This document shows positions 40,809-50,340 of a stretch of 64,000 nt of DNA, piece by piece. This DNA comes from Hamadaea sp013361475. GTDB taxonomy: Bacteria; Actinomycetota; Actinomycetes; Mycobacteriales; Micromonosporaceae. Positions within the stretch are counted from its first letter, which is position 1, and the number at the start of each line of letters is the position of its first letter. Under the pieces are notes generated by a model. The model saw only the letters and a list, made by a program, of their open reading frames with translations. It made no database searches and was not told the DNA's origin. Location: contig NZ_JBFAHM010000003.1 in NCBI RefSeq assembly GCF_040654195.1, positions 434,001 through 498,000 of the forward strand. The letters are read 5' to 3'. The translations under genes were made by a program, and so were the position numbers.

Positions 40809-42074
40809 ATGCGCACGGTGCTGCGCCGACCCGCCTTCCGGCTGCTGTTCGCCGGTCTCTTCTTCAGCATGACCGCCGAGTCCGTGCTGCTCCTCGCCCT
40901 GGGCATCTGGGTCAAGGACATGACCGGCTCGGACAGCCTGGCCGGAGCCACCTTCTTCGCCCTGGTCGCCCCGATCGTGCTCGCGCCGTTCGTCGGCTTC
41001 TTCGCCGACCGCTTCAAGCGCCGGCCCTTCCTCATCGCGACGAACCTCTTCTCCGCGGTGATCCTGGCCCCGCTGTACCTCGTCCACGATCGAGGCGAAC
41101 TCTGGATCATCTACTCGGTCGCGGCCGCGTACGGGCTCTCCTTCATCGCGGTCGGCGCGGCGCTCAACGGGCTCATCAAGGAAGTCATCCCCGTCGAGCA
41201 GCTCGGCGAGGCGAACGGCGCGCTCCAGACCGTCAAACAAGGCCTCCGGCTGTTCGCTCCGCTGCTCGGCGCCGGGCTCTACACCGCCTTCGGCGGCTGG
41301 GCGCTGGCCACCCTCGGCATCCTCGGGTTCCTCATCGCGGCGGGCGTCATCACCGCGCTGCGCGTTCAGGAGGATCAGCCGGTACGCACAGAGCAGCGCT
41401 GGATGTCCGAAGTCACCGCCGGGGTGCGCCAGCTGTTCGGACAGCCGGGCCTACGGCTGGCGGTGCTCGGCACGACCCTGGCCATTCTGGTCTTCGGCCT
41501 CGGCGAGTCGGTCTTCTTCGCCTTCAACGACCAGGGTCTGCACAAGCCGGCGGCGTTCCTGGGCGTACTGATCAGCGTCCAAGGCGTCGGCGGGCTGCTC
41601 GGCGGGCTGACCGCCGCCGCGGTGATGCGCCGCTTCGGCGAGGTCGGCACCGTCGCCGCCGGGCTCATGTTGTTCGTCCCGATGTACTTCATCGGCGCGG
41701 TCTACCAGAACGTCTGGGCCGCCTTCCCGGCGATGGTGCTCTGCGGCTTCGGCCTGCCCTACCTCATCGTGGGCTTGCAGACGCTGTTGCAGCGCACGAC
41801 GCCCGCCGAGCTGATGGGGCGGACGTCGGCAGCGATGGACGCCCTGATCAGCGGCCCGCAGGCGCTCTCGATCGGGGCCGGGGCGATCCTCGTCGGGATC
41901 GTCGACTACCGCATCCTGCTCGGCGTCATGGCGCTGGTCGTCTCGATCGCCGGCATCTGGGTCTGGGCGGGGCGGCGGCTCACCCCACCGGCCGCCGCCA
42001 CCCCCTCCCCCGCGGTCGACGAGCCCTCCCTCATAGCGCTGGATCAGGGATCCGGGTCGAATCTTGCCCCATGA
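40809..42074 (+). CDS. MFS exporter with R1-encoded C-terminus
   Basis: 421 residues with 12 helices. GFFADRFKRRPFLIATN is motif A and DALISGPQALSIGAGAIL a late helix. It resembles EntS-like/multidrug MFS exporters. The last 13 residues (IALDQGSGSNLAP and stop) are encoded by R1 repeat 42036-42100, so the repeat supplies the stop codon. The substrate is unknown. Co-transcribed with the ArsR-like regulator. Confidence 0.9.
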   Translation: MRTVLRRPAFRLLFAGLFFSMTAESVLLLALGIWVKDMTGSDSLAGATFFALVAPIVLAPFVGFFADRFKRRPFLIATNLFSAVILAPLYLVHDRGELWIIYSVAAAYGLSFIAVGAALNGLIKEVIPVEQLGEANGALQTVKQGLRLFAPLLGAGLYTAFGGWALATLGILGFLIAAGVITALRVQEDQPVRTEQRWMSEVTAGVRQLFGQPGLRLAVLGTTLAILVFGLGESVFFAFNDQGLHKPAAFLGVLISVQGVGGLLGGLTAAAVMRRFGEVGTVAAGLMLFVPMYFIGAVYQNVWAAFPAMVLCGFGLPYLIVGLQTLLQRTTPAELMGRTSAAMDALISGPQALSIGAGAILVGIVDYRILLGVMALVVSIAGIWVWAGRRLTPPAAATPSPAVDEPSLIALDQGSGSNLAP

Positions 42075-42100
42075 TTCGACCGAGATCCCTGATCCAGCGC
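42036..42100. repeat. R1 palindromic repeat at the end of the MFS gene
   Basis: 65 bp, GCGCTGGATCAGGGATCC left end and CCCTGATCCAGCGC right end. The MFS stop codon (42072-42074) lies inside, 17 bp from the convergent nudC stop. Confidence 0.92.
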
Positions 42101-42116
42101 GAGAATCGAGCTGGAG

Positions 42117-43040
42117 CTAGGCGAGATCGAGCCAGCGCTGGATGAGGAAGGTCGAGATCGCCGCCTTCATCGGCAACGCGATCTCGGCCCGCTCCGGGTC
42201 GGCCATGGCGGCCTCGATCTCGGTCCGGGTGAACCACCGGGCGTGCACGATCTCGCTGGGATCGGTCGTGATCGTCGCCGCCGGATCGGCCTGGGCGAGG
42301 TAGCCCAGCATGAGCGAACGCGGGAAGGGCCACGGCTGGCTGCAGATGTAGGTGATGTCGAAGATGTCGACGCCGACCTCTTCGCGTACCTCCCGGGCGA
42401 TGGCCGCCTCGCCGGACTCGCCCGGCTCCACGAACCCGGCCAGCGTCGAGTACCGCTTCCGGGCCGCCTTCGCCCACATCGCGTTGCTGCCGAGCAGCGC
42501 CCGGCCCTCGGGACCGGAATGTCCATCGTGGACGAGCACGATCGACGCGACGTCCGTACGCGGGAAGTGCTGGGTTCCGTCCGACTCCCGCCGGACCCAC
42601 CCCCCGTCGCTGATCTCGGTCTTCTCGCCGGTCGTCGGGGAGTAGAGGTGGTCGCGATGCCACTTGATCAACGCGACCGCCTCGGTGAACAGGCCGGAGT
42701 CGAAATCCGACAACGTGTCGCCGATCTGCCACAGGTGCTGCGGCTCGCCGAGCAGCTCCGGCGCCTCGCCGGTGACCGCCTCTGGGACGAGGTCCCCGTC
42801 GACGGCGAAGTAGGGCTGCTCCCCGGCCAGGCCGAGGAACAGCCGCTCACCCTGGGGCGCCTGGGCGGACGGCAGGAAGACCAGCCGCCCGTCGCGGACC
42901 AACGCCTTGTCATCGGGCCCGACGACCAGCACCCACGCGCGTTCCCACGCATCGGCCAGCGCCTCGGGGTCCCGCCGGAGGTGTGCCGCCCGGTCGATCG
43001 CCGACCGGGACAGCGGAGGAAGGTCTGGCATCGAACTCAT
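42117..43040 (-). CDS. nudC: NudC-type NAD(H) diphosphatase
   Basis: 307 residues. Nudix box GFVEPGESGEAAIAREVREEVGV (catalytic Glu near 223-227) and the NudC tail SQPWPFPRSLMLGY. Hydrolyses NADH or removes NAD caps from RNA. The zinc-binding Cys that precede the Nudix domain in E. coli NudC are absent; SPTTGEKTEISDGGW stands at that place. ATGA overlap with the upstream M16 gene. Confidence 0.93.
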   Translation of the reverse strand: MSSMPDLPPLSRSAIDRAAHLRRDPEALADAWERAWVLVVGPDDKALVRDGRLVFLPSAQAPQGERLFLGLAGEQPYFAVDGDLVPEAVTGEAPELLGEPQHLWQIGDTLSDFDSGLFTEAVALIKWHRDHLYSPTTGEKTEISDGGWVRRESDGTQHFPRTDVASIVLVHDGHSGPEGRALLGSNAMWAKAARKRYSTLAGFVEPGESGEAAIAREVREEVGVDIFDITYICSQPWPFPRSLMLGYLAQADPAATITTDPSEIVHARWFTRTEIEAAMADPERAEIALPMKAAISTFLIQRWLDLA

Positions 43041-44362
43041 TCCGGCGCGGCGGCCTGAACCGTCACCGGCGCGATCGCCGACACCGACTCCTGGACGACC
43101 TTCGCGTCACCCAGCACGACCACGACGCCCTTGGCCGGGCCGAGATACTTCTCGGCCGCGGACGCGACGTCGGCGACGGACGCCTCGGCCAGGCGGGCGG
43201 AGTGCTCGGCGAGGAAGTCCAGCCGCAATCCGTAACCGGCGTAGGTGCTGGCCAGGCCGGCCAGACCGCTCTGCGTCGACATGCCCAGCTGCAGCGTGCC
43301 GAGCGCGTACTGCCGGGCCTGCTCCAGCTCGGCCGCCTCGACCGGGGTGGTCGCGATCCGGCCCAGCTCGTAGAGCGTCTCCACCAGCGCCGGCGCGGTC
43401 ACCTCGGTGGCCACCTCGGCGCTGACCAGCAGAGCCGATCCGGCGATCGAGTGGTCGATCAGCGAGTGCGGGCCGTAGGTGTAGCCCTTGTCCTCCCGGA
43501 TGTTCTCCACCCAGCGGCTCGAGAAGTATCCACCGAAGACCAGGTTGGCCAGCTGCAGCGCGGCGTGGTCGGGGTGTTTGCGAGGAACCGCCGGCAGCGC
43601 GATACGCAGCGACGACTGGACCGAGTCAGGCCGATCGGCGAGCAGCAGCGGACCCGGCACCAGGGCGGGCGTGGGCGGCAGCTCGACCGGGTCTCCGTTG
43701 CCGGTCCAGTCGCCGAGACGGCGCTCGGCCACCTCGATGACCTTCTCCGGGTCCAGATCGCCGACGAGGATGAGGTGGGCGCCGAACGGGTGCAGCCGAG
43801 CACCGTGCAGGCCGAGCAACTGGTCACGGTCGACCGCCTGGGCCTGCGCGACCGAGGGCGTCTGGACGGCGTACGGGTGGTCGCCGTACATGCGCTTCAG
43901 GAGCGCGACCCGGGCCAGGTGCGACGGCTGGGACTGGGCGATCTGGATCCGGTCGACCAGCCGGGCCCGCTCGGTCTCCACTTCGGAGTCCGGATAGGTC
44001 GCCCCGGTCAGGACCTGGGCGAGGATCTCCATCAGCCGGTCCAGCCCGGAGGCGAGCGAGTTGCCCGAGATCATCGCCCGGTCGGGGTCGACGCCCGCGC
44101 CGAGCGCGCCGCCGACCGCCTGCAGTTCGGCCGCGATCTGCACGGTCGTCAGCTCCGCCGTGCCGGAGAAGAGCGTGTTGGCCAGCAGCGCGGACCTCGC
44201 CAGGTCGGCCCCGGCGAACGGGACGCGCAGCCGGACCTCCACGAGCGGGACGGCCGCACGCCGGATCGCGATCACGGTCAGCCCGTTGGCCAGCGTCTTC
44301 TCCGCCTGCGGCGGGAGCGTCAGCGGCCGGTTGGGGCCGAGGTCGGGAAGCGTGTGGGTCAC
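43037..44362 (-). CDS. M16 peptidase-like, non-catalytic subunit
   Basis: 441 residues from GTG 44362. Two M16 domains, but no HxxEH: LARSALLANTLFSGTAEL stands at that place. The second domain has VFGGYFSSRWVENIREDKGYTYG, the R/Y pair region. It should pair with the catalytic subunit encoded just upstream, as in other M16 heterodimers. Overlaps its neighbours by 4 nt on both sides. Confidence 0.9.
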   Translation of the reverse strand: MTHTLPDLGPNRPLTLPPQAEKTLANGLTVIAIRRAAVPLVEVRLRVPFAGADLARSALLANTLFSGTAELTTVQIAAELQAVGGALGAGVDPDRAMISGNSLASGLDRLMEILAQVLTGATYPDSEVETERARLVDRIQIAQSQPSHLARVALLKRMYGDHPYAVQTPSVAQAQAVDRDQLLGLHGARLHPFGAHLILVGDLDPEKVIEVAERRLGDWTGNGDPVELPPTPALVPGPLLLADRPDSVQSSLRIALPAVPRKHPDHAALQLANLVFGGYFSSRWVENIREDKGYTYGPHSLIDHSIAGSALLVSAEVATEVTAPALVETLYELGRIATTPVEAAELEQARQYALGTLQLGMSTQSGLAGLASTYAGYGLRLDFLAEHSARLAEASVADVASAAEKYLGPAKGVVVVLGDAKVVQESVSAIAPVTVQAAAPE

Positions 44363-45699
44363 TGCTCGTCTCCTTGGGCTGCACCGTTGGCGCCATTGCC
44401 GGCACCGGGGATGACCTCGACGGACGCGCGCCGGTTCGGGCGCAGCGCCGCCGCGGCGGTGACGATCTGCTCGTCGGTCACCGCGGCGATCAGCTGCGGC
44501 AGCTCGTTGAGCAGGTTCGCGTCGCCCCGCTGCTGCTCCAGGACCGCCATCCGCAGGGCGCGGTTGAGCGCGGCGTCGTTGTCCCGCAGCAGGTGCGTCG
44601 CCATCCGAGCCTGCGTCCGGGCCAGCTCCCCGGCGACCAGGCCGTCGGTGGCGAGCCGGTCCAGCTCCTCGTCGACGGTCGCGAGGACGCGGTCGATGTT
44701 CCCGCCCGGAGGCAGGTGCGACTGGAGCAGCAGCGCGGTGGGATCGCGCACCTCGAAGGGCTCGCCCATGAAGCCGATGTAGCCGCCGACGCTGGTGACG
44801 GTCCGGTCCTTGAGGACGAGCCGCTCGACCAGGCGGGAGGCGTCGCCGTCGGTCAGCACCTCGGCGAGCACCACATGGGTCAGGTAGCCCTGCAGGTCGG
44901 TGGCCGGGTCTGGCACCCGCCAAGCCGAGGCGACCGCCGGCAACGGGGCCAGCCGGTCGGTGTAGGACTCCCGCCGCTCACTGGTGAGATCGGGCTCGCT
45001 GAAGTCGGGGCGTACCGGGGCGGGGCGGGCCTCGACGTCGCCGAAGTGCTTCTCGATGAGCTTGCGCGTCTCGTCCACGTCGAGGTCGCCGGCGACGGAG
45101 AGCACCGCGTTGCCACAGGCGTAGAAGCGCTGGAAGAAGTCGGCCGCGTCCTCGACGGTCGCCGACTCCAGGTCGACGAAGGACCCGTAGCCGTCGTGCG
45201 CGTTCGGGAACGTGTCGAACATGACCGGCGGCAGCTTCAGCCAGGGGAAACCGCCGTAGGGCCGGTTCAGCACGTTGACCCGGATCTCCTCCTTGACCAC
45301 GTCGACCTGATTCCGCAGGTTCTCCTCGGTCAGGCGCGGCCCGCGCATGCGGTCGGCCTCCAGGAAGAGGGCCCGCTCGAGCGCGTTGCTCGGCAACGTC
45401 TCGAAGTAGTCGGTGTAGTCCAGGTGGGTGGAGCCGTTGAAGGTGCCGCCCGCTCCCTGCACGTGCCGGAAGTGGGCGAGCTTCTCCAAATTGGCGCTGC
45501 CCTGGAACATGAGGTGCTCGAAGAGGTGCGCGAAGCCCGTCCGGCCCTCCGGTTCGGAGCGGATGCCGACGTCGTAGACGACGGCCACGCCGATCACCGG
45601 GGCGCTGGCGTCCGGGGCGAGCACCACCCGCAGGCCGTTGGGAAGAGTGAACTGTTCGACGGGATAGCGGGTGCGCGGGATCTCGATCGCCAAAGCCAC
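44359..45699 (-). CDS. M16 zinc metallopeptidase, catalytic subunit
   Basis: 446 residues. GFAHLFEHLMFQGS carries the inverted zinc motif HLFEH (His64-His68 region), with a downstream Glu in the NQVDVVKEEIRVN segment. C-terminal domain GGYIGFMGEPFEVRDPT. A cytosolic or membrane-associated oligopeptidase. Paired with the inactive subunit that follows. Confidence 0.94.
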   Translation of the reverse strand: MALAIEIPRTRYPVEQFTLPNGLRVVLAPDASAPVIGVAVVYDVGIRSEPEGRTGFAHLFEHLMFQGSANLEKLAHFRHVQGAGGTFNGSTHLDYTDYFETLPSNALERALFLEADRMRGPRLTEENLRNQVDVVKEEIRVNVLNRPYGGFPWLKLPPVMFDTFPNAHDGYGSFVDLESATVEDAADFFQRFYACGNAVLSVAGDLDVDETRKLIEKHFGDVEARPAPVRPDFSEPDLTSERRESYTDRLAPLPAVASAWRVPDPATDLQGYLTHVVLAEVLTDGDASRLVERLVLKDRTVTSVGGYIGFMGEPFEVRDPTALLLQSHLPPGGNIDRVLATVDEELDRLATDGLVAGELARTQARMATHLLRDNDAALNRALRMAVLEQQRGDANLLNELPQLIAAVTDEQIVTAAAALRPNRRASVEVIPGAGNGANGAAQGDEQ

Positions 45700-45728
45700 C
45701 CCCCGACCCTAGCGCAGAGTTCTCCCCG

Positions 45729-46817
45729 TCAAGCCTTGCGGCGGAAGGCGTACGCGACGAGCCCCGCGAGGAAGATCACGAGTGGCACGACGACGAGCCA
45801 TCTGCGCCAATCGCGGCTGTCCGTCAGGGCGACCCCGACCGGGCGCTGCGCCGGCGCGACCACGACGTGCGAGGCGCTCGGCGACGCGCTCGGGGCGGCG
45901 GTCGCCCCGGCCAGCGCCGCCTTCAGGTTCAGCACGCCCGCGCCGTACTGGCTGTCCGGGCCGACCGCGCCCTTGTCGGTGGCGGTCTCGCGCAGCCGAT
46001 CGGCGACCTGCTCAGCCGACAGCCCCGGGTACGCCGACCGCACGAGCGCGGCCGCGCCGCAGAGGAGCCCGGCTCCGGTGGCCCCGGTCTGCAGCCGGTA
46101 GCCGCCGCCGGAGGTGGCGGAGATCAAGTCGACCCCCGGTACGCCGATGCCGCTGGTCTGACGGCTGGCCGGGCTGACGGCGACATTGCCCGCCCGGTCG
46201 AGCGGGACGGCGGTCAGCACCCCGAGGACGGACGACGGCCACGGCGAGAACGCGCTGTTGGCCACGTCGCCGTCGGCCGCCACGACGAGGACGTCGGCGG
46301 CCAGGGCGTTCTCGACGGCCTCCCGCAGCCGCGGGTTCGGCGCGACACCACGGCCGACGCAGACCACCTTGGCGCCCTTCGAGACGGCCAGGTCGATGCC
46401 GGCGGCCAGGGCTGCGGGGTCGCCCGCCTCACCGGCCCTGGGCGCGAAGGCGACCGGCAGGATCTGCGCGCCCGGCGCTACGCCGAGGACGCCGTCGGCC
46501 CCGCCCGCGCCGTGGCCGTGCCCGGCCACCAGCGAGGCGAGCGCGGTCCCGCGCCCGTCGAAGTCCTTCGTCCCGGCAGTCTCCGTCCCGGGCAGGACCG
46601 AGCCCTGCAGATCGGGATGGGTGGCGTCCACTCCGGAGTCCACCACCGCGACGACGACCCCGGTCCCCTTCGTGACGGCGTGCGCCGCCGGAAGGTCCAG
46701 GGAGGACAGGTACCACTGCTGGGAGCGCACCCCGTCGGCGTACGCCGGAGCCGTCGTGACCAGGCCGATCAGGCCGGCGGCGACCAAGACGAAGGTGCCA
46801 CGCTTGGCTGACATCAA
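45729..46817 (-). CDS. mycosin-like subtilase, predicted inactive
   Basis: 362 residues: signal peptide (to about AYA, 27), S8 fold, Ala/Ser/Pro linker, C-terminal membrane anchor (about 338-358) and basic tail, the layout of type VII-associated mycosins. The Asp motif is intact (AVVDSGVDATHPDL, Asp60), but the His motif reads DGRGTALAS (Arg89 in place of His) and the Ser motif reads TGATGAGLLCG (Thr247 in place of Ser). The oxyanion AAGN is AADGD. It cannot work by the usual triad. No esx or ecc genes are visible. Confidence 0.85.
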   Translation of the reverse strand: MMSAKRGTFVLVAAGLIGLVTTAPAYADGVRSQQWYLSSLDLPAAHAVTKGTGVVVAVVDSGVDATHPDLQGSVLPGTETAGTKDFDGRGTALASLVAGHGHGAGGADGVLGVAPGAQILPVAFAPRAGEAGDPAALAAGIDLAVSKGAKVVCVGRGVAPNPRLREAVENALAADVLVVAADGDVANSAFSPWPSSVLGVLTAVPLDRAGNVAVSPASRQTSGIGVPGVDLISATSGGGYRLQTGATGAGLLCGAAALVRSAYPGLSAEQVADRLRETATDKGAVGPDSQYGAGVLNLKAALAGATAAPSASPSASHVVVAPAQRPVGVALTDSRDWRRWLVVVPLVIFLAGLVAYAFRRKA

Positions 46818-46890
46818 CGACCGCCCTCCCGGCGGGACCAGGGGTGAGAACGAGGGTGTGGAGAGAGGACAGGCTACCCCGCCCGGGTGA

Positions 46891-47037
46891 TCAACGGTGG
46901 GGGGCGTACACCTCGACGACCGCGTTCGTGGCGGGCAGGTGCGGATGCCAGGGCATGAGGACGATCGCGCCCGCGACGGCCACGCCGGCCGTCGCCACGA
47001 CCAGCACCACCAACAGTTCCCGAGCCGCCCCTTTCAC
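46891..47037 (-). CDS. 48-residue membrane peptide
   Basis: GTG 47037 to TGA 46891. KGAARELLVVLVVATAGVAV is a basic start and a membrane helix to about residue 30 (IVLMPW), then a short external tail NAVVEVYAPHR. High third-position GC supports coding. No family recognised. Lies between adnB and the mycosin-like gene on the same strand. Confidence 0.5.
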   Translation of the reverse strand: MKGAARELLVVLVVATAGVAVAGAIVLMPWHPHLPATNAVVEVYAPHR

Positions 47038-47094
47038 AAGATCCAGCGTGCCGCGCGCCGGTGGCCCGATCAGTCAGGAACCGGACGCCGTCGG

Positions 47095-50000
47095 TTATCC
47101 GGCTTCCGGCAACCCGGCGATCAGCTCGGTGAGTCCGGCCTCGTCCAGCAGGTCGACCGGGCGCACAGTCACCTTGTCCGCGACGTAGTAGAACGCGGCC
47201 CGCACCTTCGCGACCGGCACCCCCGCCAGCGCGGCCCAGGCGAGCCGGTACGCGGCCAGCTGCACCGCCGCCGCCGTGGCAGCGGTGCCGGCCGGGCGTC
47301 CCCCGGTCTTCCAGTCGACCACGTCGTAGGTCCCGTCCGGTTCGGCGAACACGGCGTCCATCCGGCCCCGGACCACGACTCCGCCGAGGACGGTCGCGAA
47401 CGGCACCTCGACCTCGACCGGCGTACGCTCGGCCCACTCACCGGCGAGGAAGGCCTCCTGCAGGGCGGCCAGCCGTTCGTCGTCGGCCGCGTCGGCGTCG
47501 GCCGACCCCGGCAACTCGTCGACGTCGAGCAGCCGGTCCGCCCCGAACCGCTGCTCCAGCCAGAGGTGGAAGGCGGTGCCCCGGCGGGCGTACGGGTTGG
47601 GCCGGTGCGGCAGCGGACGCCGGAGCGACCGGGCCAGATCCCGGGGATCGCGGCGCAGGGTGACCAGCTGGGAGACCGATAGTTGGCGCGGCACGGGCAC
47701 CTCGATGACGTTGCCCGTACGCCGTTGCAGCGCCCGCTCGGCGAGGAGCAGCTCGACTTCCCGCGCCCACCGCTGGGCCTGCTCGTCGGCGAGCCCGGCC
47801 ACCTTCCGCTCGGCCTGCCGCCCCGTACGCGACAGCCCGTCCCCGGTGACGTCCAGGTAGGACCGGACGAGGTCGCCGGCGGCGGCGACCACCGGACGGC
47901 GGCGTCCCAGGGGATCCTGCGGCCATTCGATCGCGGCGACCGACCCCAGCGCCGGATTGGTGTCCTCCGGCCCGGGCGGGGGCGCCCACACCTCGACGAT
48001 CCCGTCTCCCTGCCGGCACAGGTCGGCGATCTCCTCCAGGAACGGCGACGGTCCCCGCGGGCGTACGCCGTCGCCCCACCACGCGCCGCTGGCCAGCAAC
48101 CAGCGCCGGGGCCGGGTCACCGCCACGTACGCGAGTCGCCGTTCCTCGCGTTCGTCGTGCTCGCCCCACTCCTCGCGGAACTTGTCGACCGCGTCCCGCA
48201 GCGCCTTCTGGTCGCCGTCGGGCCCGGTGGGGACCTTCAGCGAGGGCAGGCCGTCGTGGTCGCCACGCAACGGAAACGGCAGCACGCCGAGCCCGTCGAG
48301 GTAGTGGTCGCTGTTCTTCGTCTTGCCCGGCCACACGCCCTGAGTCAGCCCGGCGACCGCCACAAGGTCCCATTCGAGCCCCTTCGCCGCATGCGCGGTC
48401 AGGAGCTGGACGGCGCCCTCGACGACCTCGACCTCGCCCGGGGCGAGGCCGCGCTCCTCCTCCTCGGCGGCCCGCAGATAGGCCAGGAACGCCGACAGGG
48501 TGGCGCCCTCGGTCTCGCTGGCGAACCGGGCCGCGACGTCGCCGAAGGCGTCGAGGTGCGCCCGGCTCAGCGCCGACTCGCCCCCACGGAGGAGGACTTC
48601 GACCTCCAGCCCGCTGACCCGTTCGATCTCCGAGATCAGGTCCGGCAGCGGCTGGTCGAGATGCCGGCGCAACTCGGCCAGCTCTTTGGCGTACCGGCGG
48701 AAGCGGATGTAGCCGTGCGTCGAGTAGGCCGCCGGATCGCCGAGGTCGTCGAGCGCCTCGCTGAGCGCGGCCTCGTCCAGCCGATCGGTGACGACCGGTT
48801 CGGGGTCGCCTCTCCGGTCGGCCGCGATCTTCCGGGAACGCCGGTGCAGCGCCACCAGATCCCGGGGGCCGATCCGCCAGCGGGGCCCGGTCAGCATCCG
48901 CAGCAGCGACGCCCCGTCGGCCGGATCGGCCAGTACGCGCAAAGTACAGACCACATCGCGTACCTCGGGCGTGTCGAGCAGGCCGCCGAGGCCGACCACC
49001 TCGACGGGCAGCCCTCTCGCCCGGAGCGCCTGCTCGATCGGCTCGATCTGGGCGCGTACGCGGACCAGGACGGCCGTCGTCGGCGGCGGCGCCGTCACTC
49101 CGGCCCGTTCGGCTTCGTCGGCGACCTCCTGCCAGACCTCGTCGATCCGGCGGGCGATCCACTCCGCCTCGTCCTGCGTCGTCTGCGTGAGTGCACAGTG
49201 GACGAAGCCGGTGCGCCCGTCGCCGCGCAGCGCGGTCACCCGGGCTCCCCGCTGGCGCAGTGGCTCCGAGACCGCGTTGGCGACGTGCAGGATCTGCTGC
49301 CGGTTGCGGAACGAGCGGCTGAGCGCCATCACGCTCGCCGGAGCGCCGTCGGCACCCCGGAAGTCGTCCGGGAAGCGGTCCAGCGTCCCCGCGCTCGCCC
49401 CTCGCCAGCCGTAGATGGACTGGCCGGGGTCGCCGACGGCGGTCACCGGATGGCCGCCGCCGAACAACGAGCGCAGCAACACCACCTGGGCGTGACTCGT
49501 GTCCTGGTACTCGTCCAGGAGCACCACGGTGAACCGCTGCCGCTCGATCGCGCCGACCTCGGGATGGTCCCGAGCCACCCGGGCCGCTCTCGAGAGCTGG
49601 TCGCCGAAGTCCATCGCCTCCAGCGCCGCTTTGCGTTGTGCGTACAAGCGGATCATCGGCATCAGCGCCAGACGCGCCCGCTGGGTCCCGAGCAGAGCTT
49701 GGACCGGGGCGTAGACGCGGCCGGGCAGGCCGGTGAGCTCGGCCGAGAATCGGCCGGTCCACGCGGACAGCTCGTCCGGGCCGACCAGATGCTCGGCCAT
49801 CTCCGCGGCCAGGTCGAGGACGGCCTTGGTGACCGTCGACTTGGCCTTGTCCACGGCGGACATGTCGCCGTCGTACGCCGCGACCACCTCGTCCGCGAGC
49901 TGCCACGCCGCGGCCTGGGACAGCAGCCGCGCACTGGGCTCGAACCCCGCGCGCAGCCCGTGCTCGGCGACGACACGCGCCGCGAACGAGTGGTATGTCG

Positions 50001-50340
50001 AGATCGTGGGCTCTCCGGCACTGCGGTGCGGACCCGGTTCCGGCATGCGCCGGCGAAGCTGCCCCAGCCGCAGCCGGACCCGATGGGCCAGCTCACCGGC
50101 GGCCTTGCGGGTGAAGGTCAGGCCGAGGATCTGCTCCGGCCGGACGTGTGAGTTGGCGACCAGCCACAGTACGCGCGCCGCCATGGTCTCGGTCTTGCCC
50201 GATCCCGCACCCGCCACCACGAGCAGCGGCGCGACCGGGGCCGAGATGACCCGGGCCTGCTCGTCGGTCGGCCGGGTGAGCCCGAGCCGGGTCGCCAGCT
50301 CGTGCGGAGTGAACCGGGGACCGGAGTCGAAGCGGCTCAC
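47095..50340 (-). CDS. adnB: AdnB-like helicase-nuclease subunit
   Basis: 1081 residues from GTG 50340 (GTGA overlap with adnA). UvrD-type motor: VVAGAGSGKTETMAARV (Walker A), VVLLDEYQDTSHAQ (Walker B), GDPGQSIYGWRGA, LTAHAAKGLEWDLV and AYVAVTRPRR. The C-terminal RecB-like nuclease has GTAFHLWLEQ, VRGRMDAVF, DVVDWKTGG and AVQLAAYRLAW, all catalytic positions present. With AdnA it resects double-strand breaks, replacing RecBCD in actinobacteria. Confidence 0.93.
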   Translation of the reverse strand: MSRFDSGPRFTPHELATRLGLTRPTDEQARVISAPVAPLLVVAGAGSGKTETMAARVLWLVANSHVRPEQILGLTFTRKAAGELAHRVRLRLGQLRRRMPEPGPHRSAGEPTISTYHSFAARVVAEHGLRAGFEPSARLLSQAAAWQLADEVVAAYDGDMSAVDKAKSTVTKAVLDLAAEMAEHLVGPDELSAWTGRFSAELTGLPGRVYAPVQALLGTQRARLALMPMIRLYAQRKAALEAMDFGDQLSRAARVARDHPEVGAIERQRFTVVLLDEYQDTSHAQVVLLRSLFGGGHPVTAVGDPGQSIYGWRGASAGTLDRFPDDFRGADGAPASVMALSRSFRNRQQILHVANAVSEPLRQRGARVTALRGDGRTGFVHCALTQTTQDEAEWIARRIDEVWQEVADEAERAGVTAPPPTTAVLVRVRAQIEPIEQALRARGLPVEVVGLGGLLDTPEVRDVVCTLRVLADPADGASLLRMLTGPRWRIGPRDLVALHRRSRKIAADRRGDPEPVVTDRLDEAALSEALDDLGDPAAYSTHGYIRFRRYAKELAELRRHLDQPLPDLISEIERVSGLEVEVLLRGGESALSRAHLDAFGDVAARFASETEGATLSAFLAYLRAAEEEERGLAPGEVEVVEGAVQLLTAHAAKGLEWDLVAVAGLTQGVWPGKTKNSDHYLDGLGVLPFPLRGDHDGLPSLKVPTGPDGDQKALRDAVDKFREEWGEHDEREERRLAYVAVTRPRRWLLASGAWWGDGVRPRGPSPFLEEIADLCRQGDGIVEVWAPPPGPEDTNPALGSVAAIEWPQDPLGRRRPVVAAAGDLVRSYLDVTGDGLSRTGRQAERKVAGLADEQAQRWAREVELLLAERALQRRTGNVIEVPVPRQLSVSQLVTLRRDPRDLARSLRRPLPHRPNPYARRGTAFHLWLEQRFGADRLLDVDELPGSADADAADDERLAALQEAFLAGEWAERTPVEVEVPFATVLGGVVVRGRMDAVFAEPDGTYDVVDWKTGGRPAGTAATAAAVQLAAYRLAWAALAGVPVAKVRAAFYYVADKVTVRPVDLLDEAGLTELIAGLPEAG

